Below are positions 27,207 to 36,177 of a stretch of DNA of 64,000 bases, piece after piece. The stretch is from Noviherbaspirillum sp. Root189. GTDB lineage: Bacteria; Pseudomonadota; Gammaproteobacteria; Burkholderiales; Burkholderiaceae_D. The translations under genes and the position numbers were made by a program. Below the pieces are notes generated by a model. That model did no database searches and was not told the origin of the DNA. It was given only the letters and a program-made list of their open reading frames with translations. The stretch covers positions 155,545 through 219,544 of the forward strand of contig NZ_LMHZ01000045.1 of assembly GCF_001428545.1 (NCBI RefSeq), given 5' to 3'. Every line of letters starts with the position of its first letter. The first letter of the stretch is position 1.

Positions 27207-27758
27207 TCAGAAGTCCAGACCCCAGTCTACTGTGATCTTCTTGCCAGCCTGATCAACCGTTTTGACAAACTGCTCGACAAAGGGAATCAGCCATTCCTTC
27301 GGCTTTTCACCTTCGGCTGCCGAAGCGGCGGTCACTTTCAGGATGGGATGCGCACCGTTGTCCATCAGATCGGCAACCTTGCCCAGGGGCTCGCCCTGAA
27401 GGTTCTCGACTTCCAGACCAATCAGATCGATCCAGTAAAACTCATCGTCCGACAGGACCGGGAAATGACTTCGACGTACCTGGACGGTCGCGCCCTTGAG
27501 CGCTTCTGCCGCATTACGGTCCGCCACCCCCATCAACTGGGCAACGACATCTTCGCCATGGATCTTTGCCTGCATCATGTCGACGTCACGGAGGACCGGC
27601 TTGTCTAGCCACCATGTCCTTGCATGCAGCATTGCGTCCGCATCCGACGAATAAGGCCTGATCCTGATCCAGCCTTGAATTCCATAGGCGCCGGTCACAT
27701 GACCCACCAGCACCAGATCATCAGGGACTGATATCCCCGAAGCAGGTTTCACTGACAA
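27207..27758 (-). CDS. rimM: 16S rRNA maturation protein RimM
   Basis: The 183-residue protein has the N-terminal barrel (LVLVGHVTGAYGIQGWIRI) and the C-terminal PRC-barrel-like part (FYWIDLIGLEVENLQGEPLG through EWLIPFVEQFVKTVDQAGKKI). It assists 30S head assembly. The start is a TTG that directly follows the rpsP stop codon, with AAGG inside rpsP as ribosome site; a GTG two codons later is the alternative. This arrangement implies translational coupling. Confidence 0.95.
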   Translation of the reverse strand: MSVKPASGISVPDDLVLVGHVTGAYGIQGWIRIRPYSSDADAMLHARTWWLDKPVLRDVDMMQAKIHGEDVVAQLMGVADRNAAEALKGATVQVRRSHFPVLSDDEFYWIDLIGLEVENLQGEPLGKVADLMDNGAHPILKVTAASAAEGEKPKEWLIPFVEQFVKTVDQAGKKITVDWGLDF

Positions 27759-28013
27759 TTAAGCGGCGACCTTGCTGCCAGCAGCTTTTACCAGACGGGC
27801 AACGGTCGGGGACAGTTGCGCGCCAGCACCTTGCCAGTAAGCCAAGCGATCCTGAGTGATGCGGAAAGCCTCATCCTTGCCCGATGCTACCGGATTGTAG
27901 AAACCGAGACGCTCGATGAAACGGCCGTCACGACGATTACGCGAGTCGGTTGCAACGATGTTGAAAAACGGGCGCCCTTTGGCACCGGCACGAGATAAAC
28001 GAATAACGACCAT
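27759..28013 (-). CDS. rpsP: 30S ribosomal protein S16
   Basis: The ATG at 28013 follows GGAAG at good spacing and gives the 84-residue [20 protein letters not shown], the standard S16 N-terminus. Earlier in-frame starts add 83 residues without homology. It is the first gene of the four-gene operon, and the promoter must lie in 28014-28247, shared with the divergent TM2 gene. Confidence 0.97.
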   Translation of the reverse strand: MVVIRLSRAGAKGRPFFNIVATDSRNRRDGRFIERLGFYNPVASGKDEAFRITQDRLAYWQGAGAQLSPTVARLVKAAGSKVAA

Positions 28014-28247
28014 AATTTGCTTCCAAAAATTGTTCGAGGGCGGAAAAAGCCGGGAATTATAGCCCAGTTTTCGATGTGCCGGCAAGTTTAGAAGCATTTG
28101 CCGTCCGGCGTTGCTTTGGGGGACGGTCTCATGCACACTACGCGGCGGCCGATTGTCGCTATGCCGCGCCATGGACTCCAAGGGCGCCGGATTGAACTGC
28201 ACTATAAAATGACTTGCCCGGCGCGCATGCCGGCAAGCTGACATTAC

Positions 28248-28598
28248 ATGAACGTTACACACAAGAACAAAACACTTGCCACTTTTCTCGCATCAGTCTT
28301 TGGTGGTATTGGCGCACACCGATTCTATCTTTATGGAAAAAAAGACAAGCTGGCTTGGCTTCACGTAGTGCTGTTTCCGCTATCGATATTTGCTGGCTTT
28401 ATCGCGGCACTCGTTATCGGGCTCACCCCTGATGAAAAATGGGATGTTCAACACAATGCCGGTTCTGGACGGCAGTCCGATTCGGGCTGGCTGGTGATCA
28501 TTCTTGTGGTGATTACCTTTGCCGGTGGAGCGATTGCCCTGATCGCGGCAATCGCTCGCACCTTCGACCTGTTATTCACAGGCGGCGCCTACGGCTGA
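28248..28598 (+). CDS. TM2 domain-containing membrane protein
   Basis: The 116-residue protein has a TM2 domain: [33 protein letters not shown], with the conserved Gly-x-His-Arg-Phe-Tyr turn, followed by a second helix. A third hydrophobic segment lies near 82-107. TM2 proteins are small inner-membrane proteins of unknown function. It is divergent from rpsP and convergent with a DUF1059 gene 10 bp away. Confidence 0.85.
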   Translation: MNVTHKNKTLATFLASVFGGIGAHRFYLYGKKDKLAWLHVVLFPLSIFAGFIAALVIGLTPDEKWDVQHNAGSGRQSDSGWLVIILVVITFAGGAIALIAAIARTFDLLFTGGAYG

Positions 28599-28608
28599 AC
28601 GGCCCGGA

Positions 28609-28827
28609 TTACAGCATGTGAGCGGTTGGCCGCTCGACAGGTGGCGTGCCTTCCTTGAACAGGGATTTCAGCTGCTGGCGGAATTCCGGACTGTCCTCAT
28701 GCTTGTGCACGCTGACCGCGTGTTGCACTGCTGCTTCCAGCAATTCTTGATCGGAATCGGCCGATATGGCGACCGAGCAGCCGCTATCGCTTGGAAATTC
28801 GCGACAGTCGATAAATTTGCGTCCCAT
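28609..28827 (-). CDS. DUF1059 small protein
   Basis: The 72-residue protein starts MGRKFIDCREFPSDSGCSVAISADSDQELLEAAVQHAVSVH, which matches DUF1059: two cysteines around a short strand and a helix with the His-Ala-x3-His pattern. The family function is unknown. The start is supported by a GGAGGTAAGC ribosome site. Confidence 0.88.
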   Translation of the reverse strand: MGRKFIDCREFPSDSGCSVAISADSDQELLEAAVQHAVSVHKHEDSPEFRQQLKSLFKEGTPPVERPTAHML

Positions 28828-29152
28828 GATGCTTACCTCCTGCAGGAGAAGTAGGTCGACACTGATGTTTCCAGTGGCCTGTGCAGCCTAGAAGTCCGGT
28901 CGTGTATTACCTATGAAATTGGCGGCACGCTTCGTTATAGGCGGGCGCGGGCGCCACATCAAGTTTCTCCGGCTTCCCGGCCCTCATCCATCGCATTAAT
29001 CCTGGTTTTGCCTCGCAATATTTGACGCCCGCTTTGGGGCATCGCTCAAAAATGCGTCGTGATGACGCATCCCTACTGTCATCTATGGTGCAGCGTACGA
29101 GCAAATTACCGGATTTTGTGCAAAGCAAGCATGTTTTTATTGAAATGCTGCA
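28828..29152. other. intergenic region upstream of amt
   Basis: About 325 bp without a supported gene. It holds the promoter of the DUF1059 gene and, near 29085-29093, a GGTGCA half-site like those bound by NtrC. The other half of a full NtrC palindrome is not recognisable. Confidence 0.4.
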
Positions 29153-29167
29153 TGGCACAAAACATGC
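29153..29167 (+). promoter_or_regulatory. sigma-54 (-24/-12) promoter of amt
   Basis: TGGCACAAAACATGC has the invariant GG and GC with the exact sigma-54 spacing and matches TGGCAC-N5-TTGC with one mismatch in the -12 part. The predicted start near 29179 is about 48 bp before the amt ATG. Sigma-54 with NtrC is the usual control of ammonium transporters under nitrogen limitation. Confidence 0.7.
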
Positions 29168-29226
29168 TGCGCGGAACCATGTCGTTGCGGCAACGAGTAC
29201 TCCACCAAACTATTCCGGGGGTTCAT

Positions 29227-30675
29227 ATGAAGCAAATTCCGCATTTTGCGCTGCGTTTCCTGATGCAGCTGGTAATTGTTTTCATTATGTTGCCGGCAGT
29301 CGCGCAGCAAACCGACCAGGTGTCATCGGCACCGGCTGAATCGGCGGCTGTGGCAGACACATCGGCCCGCGACAGCGCGCCGTCCGCAGGACTCGCCCTT
29401 GCCCCAACGCCTCTACCGATGGCGGCCGCACCCCTTACCCGTCCCACTTTGGTCGATAGCAGCACAATCAGCGCCGGGGATACGGCCTGGATGCTGACCT
29501 CTACTGCATTGGTTCTGCTGATGACCATACCCGGACTAGCCCTGTTTTATACCGGCATGGTGCGCAAAAAGAATGCCTTGGGAACGATGGCCCATAGCTT
29601 CATTACTGTCTGTATCGTCACCGTTTTGTGGGTATTGGTTGGCTACAGTCTTGCCTTCACACCTGGCTCACCTTTCCTTGGCGGCGCAACACGTGTCCTG
29701 CTGGAAGGCCTCGAATATGTGAAGGACAGTGGAAAACTGACGGTACACGAACTGGCGCCAACGGTACCGGAAAGCGTGTTCATGATGTTTCAGTTAACCT
29801 TCGCCATCATCACACCGGCCTTGATCGCGGGCGCATTTGCAGAACGCATGAAGTTTTCGGCTCTGGTGTTGTTCATAACGATCTGGTCGTTGGTGGTCTA
29901 TGCGCCAATTGCACACTGGGTATGGGAACCGGGCGGCTGGCTGGCGGCAAAAGGTGTGCTTGATTTTGCGGGTGGCACGGTCGTGCATATCAACGCCGGC
30001 ATTTCGGGGCTTGTTGCCGCCATCATGGTGGGCCCAAGAGCGGGCTTCGGCAAGGAGCCAATGCCGCCACACAACCTGGTATTGACTGTCGTAGGCGCCT
30101 CAATGCTGTGGGTGGGCTGGTTTGGCTTCAATGCCGGATCTGCGGGCGCAGCTGATGGCCGCGCAGGCATGGCGATGCTGGTCACTCAGGTCGCGACCGC
30201 CGCAGCTGCACTTGGCTGGATGTCGGTGGAATGGTTGCGACGCGGCAAGCCCTCTGTTCTGGGCATGGTATCGGGTGCAGTTGCCGGCTTGGTTGCTATC
30301 ACACCAGCATCCGGTTACGTGTCGACCGGTGGCGCACTCGCCATCGGCGCCCTGGGTGGCATGGTGTGCTACTGGGGTGCAACATCGCTTAAGTCCATGT
30401 TCGGCTATGACGACTCGCTTGATGTCTTTGGCGTCCATGCAATCGCCGGCATCCTGGGAGCGCTGCTGACCGGCGTGTTCGCGGTAAAAAATATTGGCGG
30501 TGTGGAAGGCAATATCGGCACGCAAGCCTTTGGCGTTATCGTAACGGTAGTGTACTCGGCGCTCATGAGTGCGGCGATCCTTGCGGTAGTCAATCTGCTC
30601 GTCGGCCTGCGCCTGACACCTGAGCAGGAACGCGATGGTCTGGACCTGCAACAGCATGGAGAGCACGTCGTATGA
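29227..30675 (+). CDS. amt: ammonium transporter, Amt family
   Basis: The 482-residue protein begins with a signal-peptide-like segment (MKQIPHFALRFLMQLVIVFIMLPAVAQ in shape) and a 60-residue Ala/Pro/Ser-rich region before the first Amt helix. The channel core has ALFYTGMVRKKN, MMFQLTFAIITPALIAGAFAERM, the FAGGTVVHI region with a pore histidine, and DVFGVHAIAGILG with the second pore histidine. It conducts ammonium/ammonia across the inner membrane. The start at 29227 follows CGGGGGTTCAT; a longer in-frame start upstream would read through the sigma-54 promoter. There is no glnK next to it. The stop overlaps the next gene by 4 bp. Confidence 0.93.
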   Translation: MKQIPHFALRFLMQLVIVFIMLPAVAQQTDQVSSAPAESAAVADTSARDSAPSAGLALAPTPLPMAAAPLTRPTLVDSSTISAGDTAWMLTSTALVLLMTIPGLALFYTGMVRKKNALGTMAHSFITVCIVTVLWVLVGYSLAFTPGSPFLGGATRVLLEGLEYVKDSGKLTVHELAPTVPESVFMMFQLTFAIITPALIAGAFAERMKFSALVLFITIWSLVVYAPIAHWVWEPGGWLAAKGVLDFAGGTVVHINAGISGLVAAIMVGPRAGFGKEPMPPHNLVLTVVGASMLWVGWFGFNAGSAGAADGRAGMAMLVTQVATAAAALGWMSVEWLRRGKPSVLGMVSGAVAGLVAITPASGYVSTGGALAIGALGGMVCYWGATSLKSMFGYDDSLDVFGVHAIAGILGALLTGVFAVKNIGGVEGNIGTQAFGVIVTVVYSALMSAAILAVVNLLVGLRLTPEQERDGLDLQQHGEHVV

Positions 30676-31094
30676 GCGCGCTACAGGAAGTGACGCTTGC
30701 TGCGCTGGAAAGCCAGGCCTTTGCATTGATGAGCCGCTTGCATGTGATCCTGCGACGGCACAATGGCCGCGTGACCGATATCGAATACATGCGGCTTGAC
30801 CCTGCTTATTGTCGGTATGTATTGCAGCTTGCATCTGGCATGGACCATGAAGATCTGCCGCAGATTTGCACGAAGCTGGAGCAGGTATTTTTCGGCGCCG
30901 AAGGCTTATTTGTCCGCATACCGCCAAAGGCACCGCTGCTCTCCAACCTGGCGGCACAAAGAGAAGCGACTGCAAAGAGCGAGGAAGCTGTCAGCATGAC
31001 CGCTCAGCTTCCTGCGGCATCCATTCCAGCCGTGTCGACCGCTACCGCCGGCGATGCAGCCTTGGACAAGGCGTATATCGGCAGACTGCGCTGA
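30672..31094 (+). CDS. unknown small protein translationally coupled to amt
   Basis: The 140-residue soluble protein starts inside the amt stop codon (ATGA overlap), so its translation is tied to the transporter. Residues 1-85 are predicted mostly helical with some strand (HVILRRHNGRVTDIEYMRLD, then YVLQLASGMDHEDLPQICTK) and have an aromatic-rich beta end at VFFGAEGLFVR. Residues 95-130 are Ala/Thr/Pro-rich and likely disordered. I recognise no family. It is not a PII protein, as the T-loop and B/C-loop motifs are absent. A role as an accessory factor of Amt is inferred from position only. Confidence 0.78.
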   Translation: MSALQEVTLAALESQAFALMSRLHVILRRHNGRVTDIEYMRLDPAYCRYVLQLASGMDHEDLPQICTKLEQVFFGAEGLFVRIPPKAPLLSNLAAQREATAKSEEAVSMTAQLPAASIPAVSTATAGDAALDKAYIGRLR

Positions 31095-31195
31095 GGCGGG
31101 CAATGCAGGGCACACACGCCTTCACACGTAATGCAGCCTGCTGTCAAATTTTTATAAACAGCATCGGTCGACAGTCAATAGTCGACACTTGACGC

Positions 31196-31633
31196 TCAGA
31201 TGGAGACGCTGGTTGTTTCCAGCAACTGACAGCCGTCGATCTTCCAGCGGCTGTCTTCACCTTCCTGCATCCAGAAGACGGCTATCCACACCTTGCTGTT
31301 TTCGTCCGTGACCCGGACGATCTGGATCGCGTTGCCGTCGATGACTTCGGCACTGGAAAAAATCGCGCGCTCGTAGCGGTATATTGGGTTGTACTGCTCC
31401 TTGATCAATCGCAGGAACCTGTCGGGACTGCCGATCAACATGCGCTTTTCCGGGCTGGCGAGTTCGAACGCGCGGTCCGCGTCGTCATTAGCGAGGGCTT
31501 CAAGCTGAAGCTGTACGGCGTCATGGATGGCTATCGCATCCGCCGTGGTGATGGCGTCGACCGCCATAGCGCTGGTCCACCAGGGACCAGCAAGTCCGAT
31601 AAGCAGGGTTGCCGTAGCCAACAACCGTTTCAT
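31196..31633 (-). CDS. DUF4864 exported protein
   Basis: The 145-residue protein has a signal peptide (MKRLLATATLLIGLAGPWWT, cleavage likely after AMA) and a mature NTF2-like/DUF4864 domain: AVQLQLEALANDDADRAFEL, then a MLIGSPDRFLRLIKEQY region and SSAEVIDGNAIQIVRV. It is expected in the periplasm; no function is known for the family. It is convergent with the amt operon. Confidence 0.85.
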   Translation of the reverse strand: MKRLLATATLLIGLAGPWWTSAMAVDAITTADAIAIHDAVQLQLEALANDDADRAFELASPEKRMLIGSPDRFLRLIKEQYNPIYRYERAIFSSAEVIDGNAIQIVRVTDENSKVWIAVFWMQEGEDSRWKIDGCQLLETTSVSI

Positions 31634-31730
31634 GATCGCCTCCCGATCAGAAACTACAATTGCACAATTGATTACCCGATATGGAGGCAGAGTTGCAAAA
31701 GTGCCGAGAGTTCACGGTTTACAAACAATA

Positions 31731-31752
31731 AAGGCAGCCCGCGGGCTGCCTT
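31731..31752 (-). terminator. terminator after the acyl-CoA dehydrogenase gene
   Basis: AAGGCAGCCCG and CGGGCTGCCTT form a perfect 22-bp palindrome at 31731-31752. On the minus strand it is followed by TATTGTTTG, a U-rich tail. It lies 35 bp past the acyl-CoA dehydrogenase stop and probably ends the etfBA-dehydrogenase transcript. Confidence 0.8.
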
Positions 31753-31786
31753 CTAGCGCTACATCAAACCGCGCAGTACGTCGTTG

Positions 31787-33577
31787 TCAGAACTGCTCTT
31801 CCGCCAATGCCATGACGCCCGCGCTGCCATCGACAATTGCGGCACGATAACCGGCGGCCTGTGCCAGGAAGTGGTCGGCGAAGAAACGTGCGGTAGCAAT
31901 CTTGGCCTGATAAAACTTTGCATCGCCCTCACCGGCGTCCAGCTTGCGCTGGGCAATCAGTGCGGCGCGTGCCATCTGCCAGCCGCCGAGAACGACACCC
32001 GCCATTTTCAGGTACGGCACACTGCCGGCAAACACACCCTTGATGTCGCCTTTCATGTTGCCGACGACATAATTGACAACCTCTTCCAGTGCCTTGGAAC
32101 CGGCTGCCAGCTGATTGCGGATAGCGGCCAGGTCGCCCGAGGTGCAGGCCGACAATTCTTCCTCGGTACGGCGTACCTGGGACAGGATTGCCTTGGCGGT
32201 CGCACCGCCATCGCGCACCGTCTTGCGGCCGATCAGGTCGTTTGCCTGGATTGCGGTCGTGCCTTCATAGATTGGCAGGATGCGTGCGTCACGGTAATAC
32301 TGAGCGGCGCCGGTTTCTTCGATGAAGCCCATGCCACCATGGACCTGCACGCCATTGGAGGCAACGTCGATCGACAGTTCCGTCGACCATCCCTTGACGA
32401 TGGGCACCATGAACTCGTAGAAAGCCTGGTTGGTCTTGCGCACAGCGTCATCAGAATGATGATGGGCGGCATCATGGGCTGCCGCGGTGACGTAGGACAA
32501 CGCGCGTGACGCTTCAGTCTGTGCACGCATCGACATCAGCATGCGGCGCACATCCGGATGATGGATGATTGCCACCGGACCGCTGGAACCGGCGAGATCG
32601 CGCGATTGCACGCGATCACGTGCGTATTGCACAGCCTTCTGGTAGGCGCGCTCGGCCAGGCCGACGCCCTGCATGCCGACCGCAAAGCGCGCGGCATTCA
32701 TCATGATGAACATGTACTCGAGGCCGCGGTTTTCTTCGCCGACCAGGGTGCCGATCGCACCACCATGATCGCCAAATTGCAGCACCGCGGTCGGGCTGGC
32801 CTTGATACCCAGTTTGTGTTCGATGGAGACGCAATGCACGTCGTTGCGCTCGCCCAGCGAGCCATCGGCATTGACCAGAAACTTCGGTACGATGAATAGC
32901 GAAATGCCCTTCACGCCTTCCGGCGCATTCGGCGTACGTGCCAGTACGAGATGGACGATGTTCTCGGCCATGTCGTGTTCGCCATAGGTGATGAAAATCT
33001 TGGTGCCGGAAATCTTGAAGGTGCCGTCGCCCTGCGGCACGGCGCGGGTACGCACCAGGGCCAGGTCGGAACCGGCTTGCGGCTCGGTCAGGTTCATGGT
33101 GCCTGTCCATTTGCCGGAAATCAGGTTTTCCAGGTAGAGCTTCTTTTGCTCGTCGGTACCGGCAGTCATCAGCGCCTCGATCGCACCGTCAGTCAACAGC
33201 GGGCACAGGGCGAACGACAGATTGGCGGAGTTGAGCATTTCAATGCAAGGCGTTGCCACGAGCTTGGGCAAGCCCTGGCCGCCGAACTCGACCGGATGCT
33301 GCACGCCCTGCCAGCCGGCTTCACCAAAGGCCTTGAATGCTTCCTTGAAGCCCTTGGTGGTAGTGACGTTGCCGTCTTTCCAGAAACTGGGCTCTTTATC
33401 GCCGATAACGTTAAGCGGTGCGACTACCTCGCTGCAAAACTTTGCGTTTTCTTCCAGCACCGCTTCCACGGTTTCCGGACTCGCATCTTCACAGCCGGGC
33501 AAGGCATTCACTTCGGACAGGCCCGCGAGTTCGTTGATCACGAACAGCATGTCTTTCAACGGGGCGACGTAGCTCAT
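31787..33577 (-). CDS. acyl-CoA dehydrogenase with C-terminal extension (large type)
   Basis: The 596-residue enzyme is the long form of the acyl-CoA dehydrogenase family, with the usual three domains followed by a C-terminal domain typical of DmdC/AidB-like members. The N-terminus is MSYVAPLKDMLFVINELAGL. The flavin region is MNLTEPQAGSDLALVRTRA and the C-terminal catalytic region IYEGTTAIQANDLIGRK. The start at 33577 is chosen because GGAGACTGAA precedes it; an ATG four codons earlier overlaps that site. It would feed electrons to the ETF encoded just upstream. It is the last gene of the etfB-etfA-dehydrogenase unit. Confidence 0.93.
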   Translation of the reverse strand: MSYVAPLKDMLFVINELAGLSEVNALPGCEDASPETVEAVLEENAKFCSEVVAPLNVIGDKEPSFWKDGNVTTTKGFKEAFKAFGEAGWQGVQHPVEFGGQGLPKLVATPCIEMLNSANLSFALCPLLTDGAIEALMTAGTDEQKKLYLENLISGKWTGTMNLTEPQAGSDLALVRTRAVPQGDGTFKISGTKIFITYGEHDMAENIVHLVLARTPNAPEGVKGISLFIVPKFLVNADGSLGERNDVHCVSIEHKLGIKASPTAVLQFGDHGGAIGTLVGEENRGLEYMFIMMNAARFAVGMQGVGLAERAYQKAVQYARDRVQSRDLAGSSGPVAIIHHPDVRRMLMSMRAQTEASRALSYVTAAAHDAAHHHSDDAVRKTNQAFYEFMVPIVKGWSTELSIDVASNGVQVHGGMGFIEETGAAQYYRDARILPIYEGTTAIQANDLIGRKTVRDGGATAKAILSQVRRTEEELSACTSGDLAAIRNQLAAGSKALEEVVNYVVGNMKGDIKGVFAGSVPYLKMAGVVLGGWQMARAALIAQRKLDAGEGDAKFYQAKIATARFFADHFLAQAAGYRAAIVDGSAGVMALAEEQF

Positions 33578-33732
33578 TTCAGTCTCCAAAAAGAAGGGCA
33601 GGATGGCGGGCAGTATGACGAAGCTTGCGGAGAATTCCTGTCAGCTTCGCGACAAACCCGGCACATCTGCCCGGTATTTTCATCAATTTCTTTCGCAGGG
33701 ACGGCACGCTGCCATCCCTGCTGTGCTGCGGT

Positions 33733-34644
33733 TTAACCCAGTTCGTTGACCAGTTGTGGCACGAGTTCGAACAGGTCGCCCACGATGCCGTAATCGGCCA
33801 CCGAGAAGATCGGTGCTTCCGGATCCTTGTTGATGGCAACGATGGTCTTCGAATCCTTCATCCCGGCCAGATGCTGGATCGCACCGGAGATGCCGACCGC
33901 GATGTACAGCTGCGGCGCCACGATCTTGCCGGTCTGGCCAACCTGCCAGTCGTTGGGCACGAAGCCGGCGTCAACCGCCGCACGCGAAGCACCCATCGCT
34001 GCACCGAGCTTGTCAGCCAGCGGTTCGAGGATCTTGAAGTTGTCGCCGGAACCCATGCCACGACCGCCGGAAACGATCACCTTGGCGGCGGTCAGTTCAG
34101 GGCGGTCGGACTTGGCCACTTCGCGCGAGACGAAGGCGGACTTGCCGGCATCCGGCGCTGCGGTGATGGTTTCCACTGCGGCGTTACCGCCGGTGGCTGC
34201 CGCATCGAAGCCGGTGGTACGGACGGTGATGACCTTGACCGGGTCAGCCGACTGCACGGTGGCAATGGCGTTACCGGCGTAGAACGGACGCTCGAAGGTG
34301 TCAGCGGAGACCACCCTGGTGATTTCGGACACCTGGCCGACGTCGAGCTTGGCGGCCACGCGCGGCAGGATGTTCTTGCCGTAGGCAGTCGCCGGGGCCA
34401 GGATGTGCGAGTACGCGGAAGCAATGGCGAGCGCCTGTTCAGCGACGTTCTCGGCCAGGCCTTCAGCGAAATACGGTGCATCGGCGACCAGGACCTTGGT
34501 CACGCCAGCGATCTTGGAAGCGGCTTCGGCAGCGCCGCCGCCGTTGGAACCGGCCACGAGCACGTGGACGTCGCCGCCGCACTGGGCGGCAGCAGTAATG
34601 GTGTTGAGGGTGCTTCCCTTGAGCGAAGCGTTGTCGTGTTTGAT
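33733..34644 (-). CDS. etfA: electron transfer flavoprotein alpha subunit, normal start codon missing
   Basis: From about 34638 to the stop at 33733 the frame encodes an intact EtfA ([19 protein letters not shown] at the N-terminus; FAD-binding C-terminal domain with [28 protein letters not shown] and [14 protein letters not shown]). EtfA proteins usually begin Met-Thr-x-Leu-Val-Ile-Ala-Glu-His-Asp-Asn. Here His-Asp-Asn is preceded by in-frame ACC ATC AAA, and no ATG, GTG or TTG exists before the etfB stop at 34695. A fitting ribosome site (AGGAAACC) remains directly upstream. The first eight residues, a core beta strand, appear deleted. The nearest in-frame GTG is at 34563, deep inside the fold. 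Restoring eight residues would give about 309, the usual length. Confidence 0.85.
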   Translation of the reverse strand: MKHDNASLKGSTLNTITAAAQCGGDVHVLVAGSNGGGAAEAASKIAGVTKVLVADAPYFAEGLAENVAEQALAIASAYSHILAPATAYGKNILPRVAAKLDVGQVSEITRVVSADTFERPFYAGNAIATVQSADPVKVITVRTTGFDAAATGGNAAVETITAAPDAGKSAFVSREVAKSDRPELTAAKVIVSGGRGMGSGDNFKILEPLADKLGAAMGASRAAVDAGFVPNDWQVGQTGKIVAPQLYIAVGISGAIQHLAGMKDSKTIVAINKDPEAPIFSVADYGIVGDLFELVPQLVNELG

Positions 34645-34692
34645 GGTTTCCTGATCTGAATAAGGTAAAGGCGCAAACGGCTTGGATGAGGC

Positions 34693-35541
34693 TTAGATGA
34701 CTTTGGCTTCGTTCCTGAGCTTGGACACCAGCTCGTCGACGCTCTTGACCATGATGCCGGCCGAACGCTTCGGCGGCTCGGACACTTTCAGGGTCTTCAG
34801 GCGCGGGGTGACGTCCACACCGATATCGGCCGGCTTGAGGGTTTCCAGCGGCTTCTTCTTGGCCTTCATGATATTGGGCAGGGTCACATAGCGCGGTTCG
34901 TTCAGACGCAGGTCGGTCGTGACGATCGCCGGCAGTGGCAGCGCCAGAGTTTCCAGGCCGCCGTCGACTTCACGCGTCACGGTTGCCTTGCCGTCTTCCA
35001 GGGTGACCTTGGAGGCAAAGGTCGCCTGGCCCCAACCCAGCAGCGCCGCCAGCATCTGGCCGGTCTGGTTGCAGTCGTCGTCAATCGCCTGCTTGCCCAG
35101 GATGATGAGCTGCGGCTGCGTCGCCTGGCCCCAACCCAGCAGCGCCGCCAGCATCTGGCCGGTCTGGTTGCAGTCGTCGTCAATCGCCTGCTTGCCCAGG
35201 ATGATGAGCTGCGGCTGCTCCTTGTCGGCGACCGCCTTGAGCAGCTTGGCGACAGCCAGCGGCTGCAGTTCGACATCGGTTTCGACCAGGATGCCGCGGT
35301 CGGCGCCAATCGCCATCGCGGTGCGCAGAGTTTCCTGGCATTGCGTTACGCCGCAGGACACAGCGATGACTTCGGTGACCTTGCCGCCTTCTTTCAGGCG
35401 GGTCGCTTCTTCAACGGCGATCTCGTCGAACGGATTCATCGACATCTTGACGTTGGCGATGTCCACGCCGCTGCCGTCGGATTTCACGCGGACCTTGACG
35501 TTGTAGTCCACCACGCGCTTGACTGGAACCAAAACTTTCAT
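34693..35541 (-). CDS. etfB: electron transfer flavoprotein beta subunit with internal duplication
   Basis: The 282-residue product starts at the ATG at 35541 ([20 protein letters not shown]) preceded by AAAGGCACAGCT. EtfB is normally 249 residues; this copy is 33 longer because residues about 109-141 are repeated exactly at 142-174. The repeated unit contains [15 protein letters not shown], the conserved AMP-binding stretch of the beta subunit. The rest, including [25 protein letters not shown], is normal. The frame is kept, but the duplication falls in the core and would be expected to disturb folding or pairing with EtfA. Confidence 0.92.
   Translation of the reverse strand: MKVLVPVKRVVDYNVKVRVKSDGSGVDIANVKMSMNPFDEIAVEEATRLKEGGKVTEVIAVSCGVTQCQETLRTAMAIGADRGILVETDVELQPLAVAKLLKAVADKEQPQLIILGKQAIDDDCNQTGQMLAALLGWGQATQPQLIILGKQAIDDDCNQTGQMLAALLGWGQATFASKVTLEDGKATVTREVDGGLETLALPLPAIVTTDLRLNEPRYVTLPNIMKAKKKPLETLKPADIGVDVTPRLKTLKVSEPPKRSAGIMVKSVDELVSKLRNEAKVI
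35021..35218. repeat. perfect 99-bp tandem duplication inside etfB
   Basis: Bases 35021-35119 and 35120-35218 are identical over 99 bp. The length is a multiple of three, so the duplication is in frame and adds 33 residues. The lack of any difference between copies points to a very recent event or an assembly error. Confidence 0.97.
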
Positions 35542-35801
35542 AGCTGTGCCTTTGTAAATAAACAATTGACGTTAACGTAAACCAAACCGTGATTATAAAG
35601 AGAACTGGACTGGATGCAGAATTTAGCACGACCGTTCTATTAATTGGTAGACAGTATGCCCTAATTCACAGCAAAAATCCAAAAAGGCGGAGGGAAGCTT
35701 ACGGCGTATTGCTTTGCGGAAGCATGGCCGCGCCTTGTACAAGCTGATGAGAATAGCGCAATCAATGTGGCACAACCTGCGCCGAATCAGGACAGATTAG
35801 A

Positions 35802-36029
35802 CTATTTGCGCTTCATAAAGAAGGTGAATTCCTTGTTGTCCTCGCTGTGGCTAACGAGTTCGTTGCCCGTCTGGCGGGCAAAAGCCTGGAAATCGCGCAC
35901 TGAACCGGGATCGGTTGCCGTGACACGCAAGATCTCGCCACTGGCCATTTCCGCCAGCGCTTTCTTTGCCTTCAGGATGGGCAGCGGACAGTTCAGGCCG
36001 CGAGCGTCAAGCTCTTTCTGGAATTCCAT
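35802..36029 (-). CDS. TusA-like sulfur carrier protein
   Basis: The 75-residue protein has the TusA/SirA fold and the CPxP motif in LNCPLPILKAKKAL with the active cysteine at residue 14. Such proteins carry persulfide sulfur for tRNA thiolation, molybdenum cofactor or sulfur metabolism. The C-terminus (VSHSEDNKEFTFFMKRK) is typical. It is monocistronic; its particular partner is not evident from the neighbours. Confidence 0.92.
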   Translation of the reverse strand: MEFQKELDARGLNCPLPILKAKKALAEMASGEILRVTATDPGSVRDFQAFARQTGNELVSHSEDNKEFTFFMKRK

Positions 36030-36177
36030 GTTGCTTTCTCGAGGGAAGACAGGGATTGGGAAGTAGCAAAAATTCTACCCTAAATATGGGAAGCTTGGTG
36101 CGTCGCAGCAAGCCACACGGAAATTGCGCGGCTTCCAGGGTTTATGGAATCTGTTTAGTTCGAGCAGATCGAGCGGG

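Noticed and set aside
28907..29158. 83-codon minus-strand frame upstream of amt
   Set aside because: No ribosome site, and it overlaps the sigma-54 promoter region of amt; composition is not protein-like.
30672..31094. Amt partner gene as a divergent GlnK/PII protein
   Set aside because: The T-loop tyrosine region and nucleotide-binding glycines of PII are absent.
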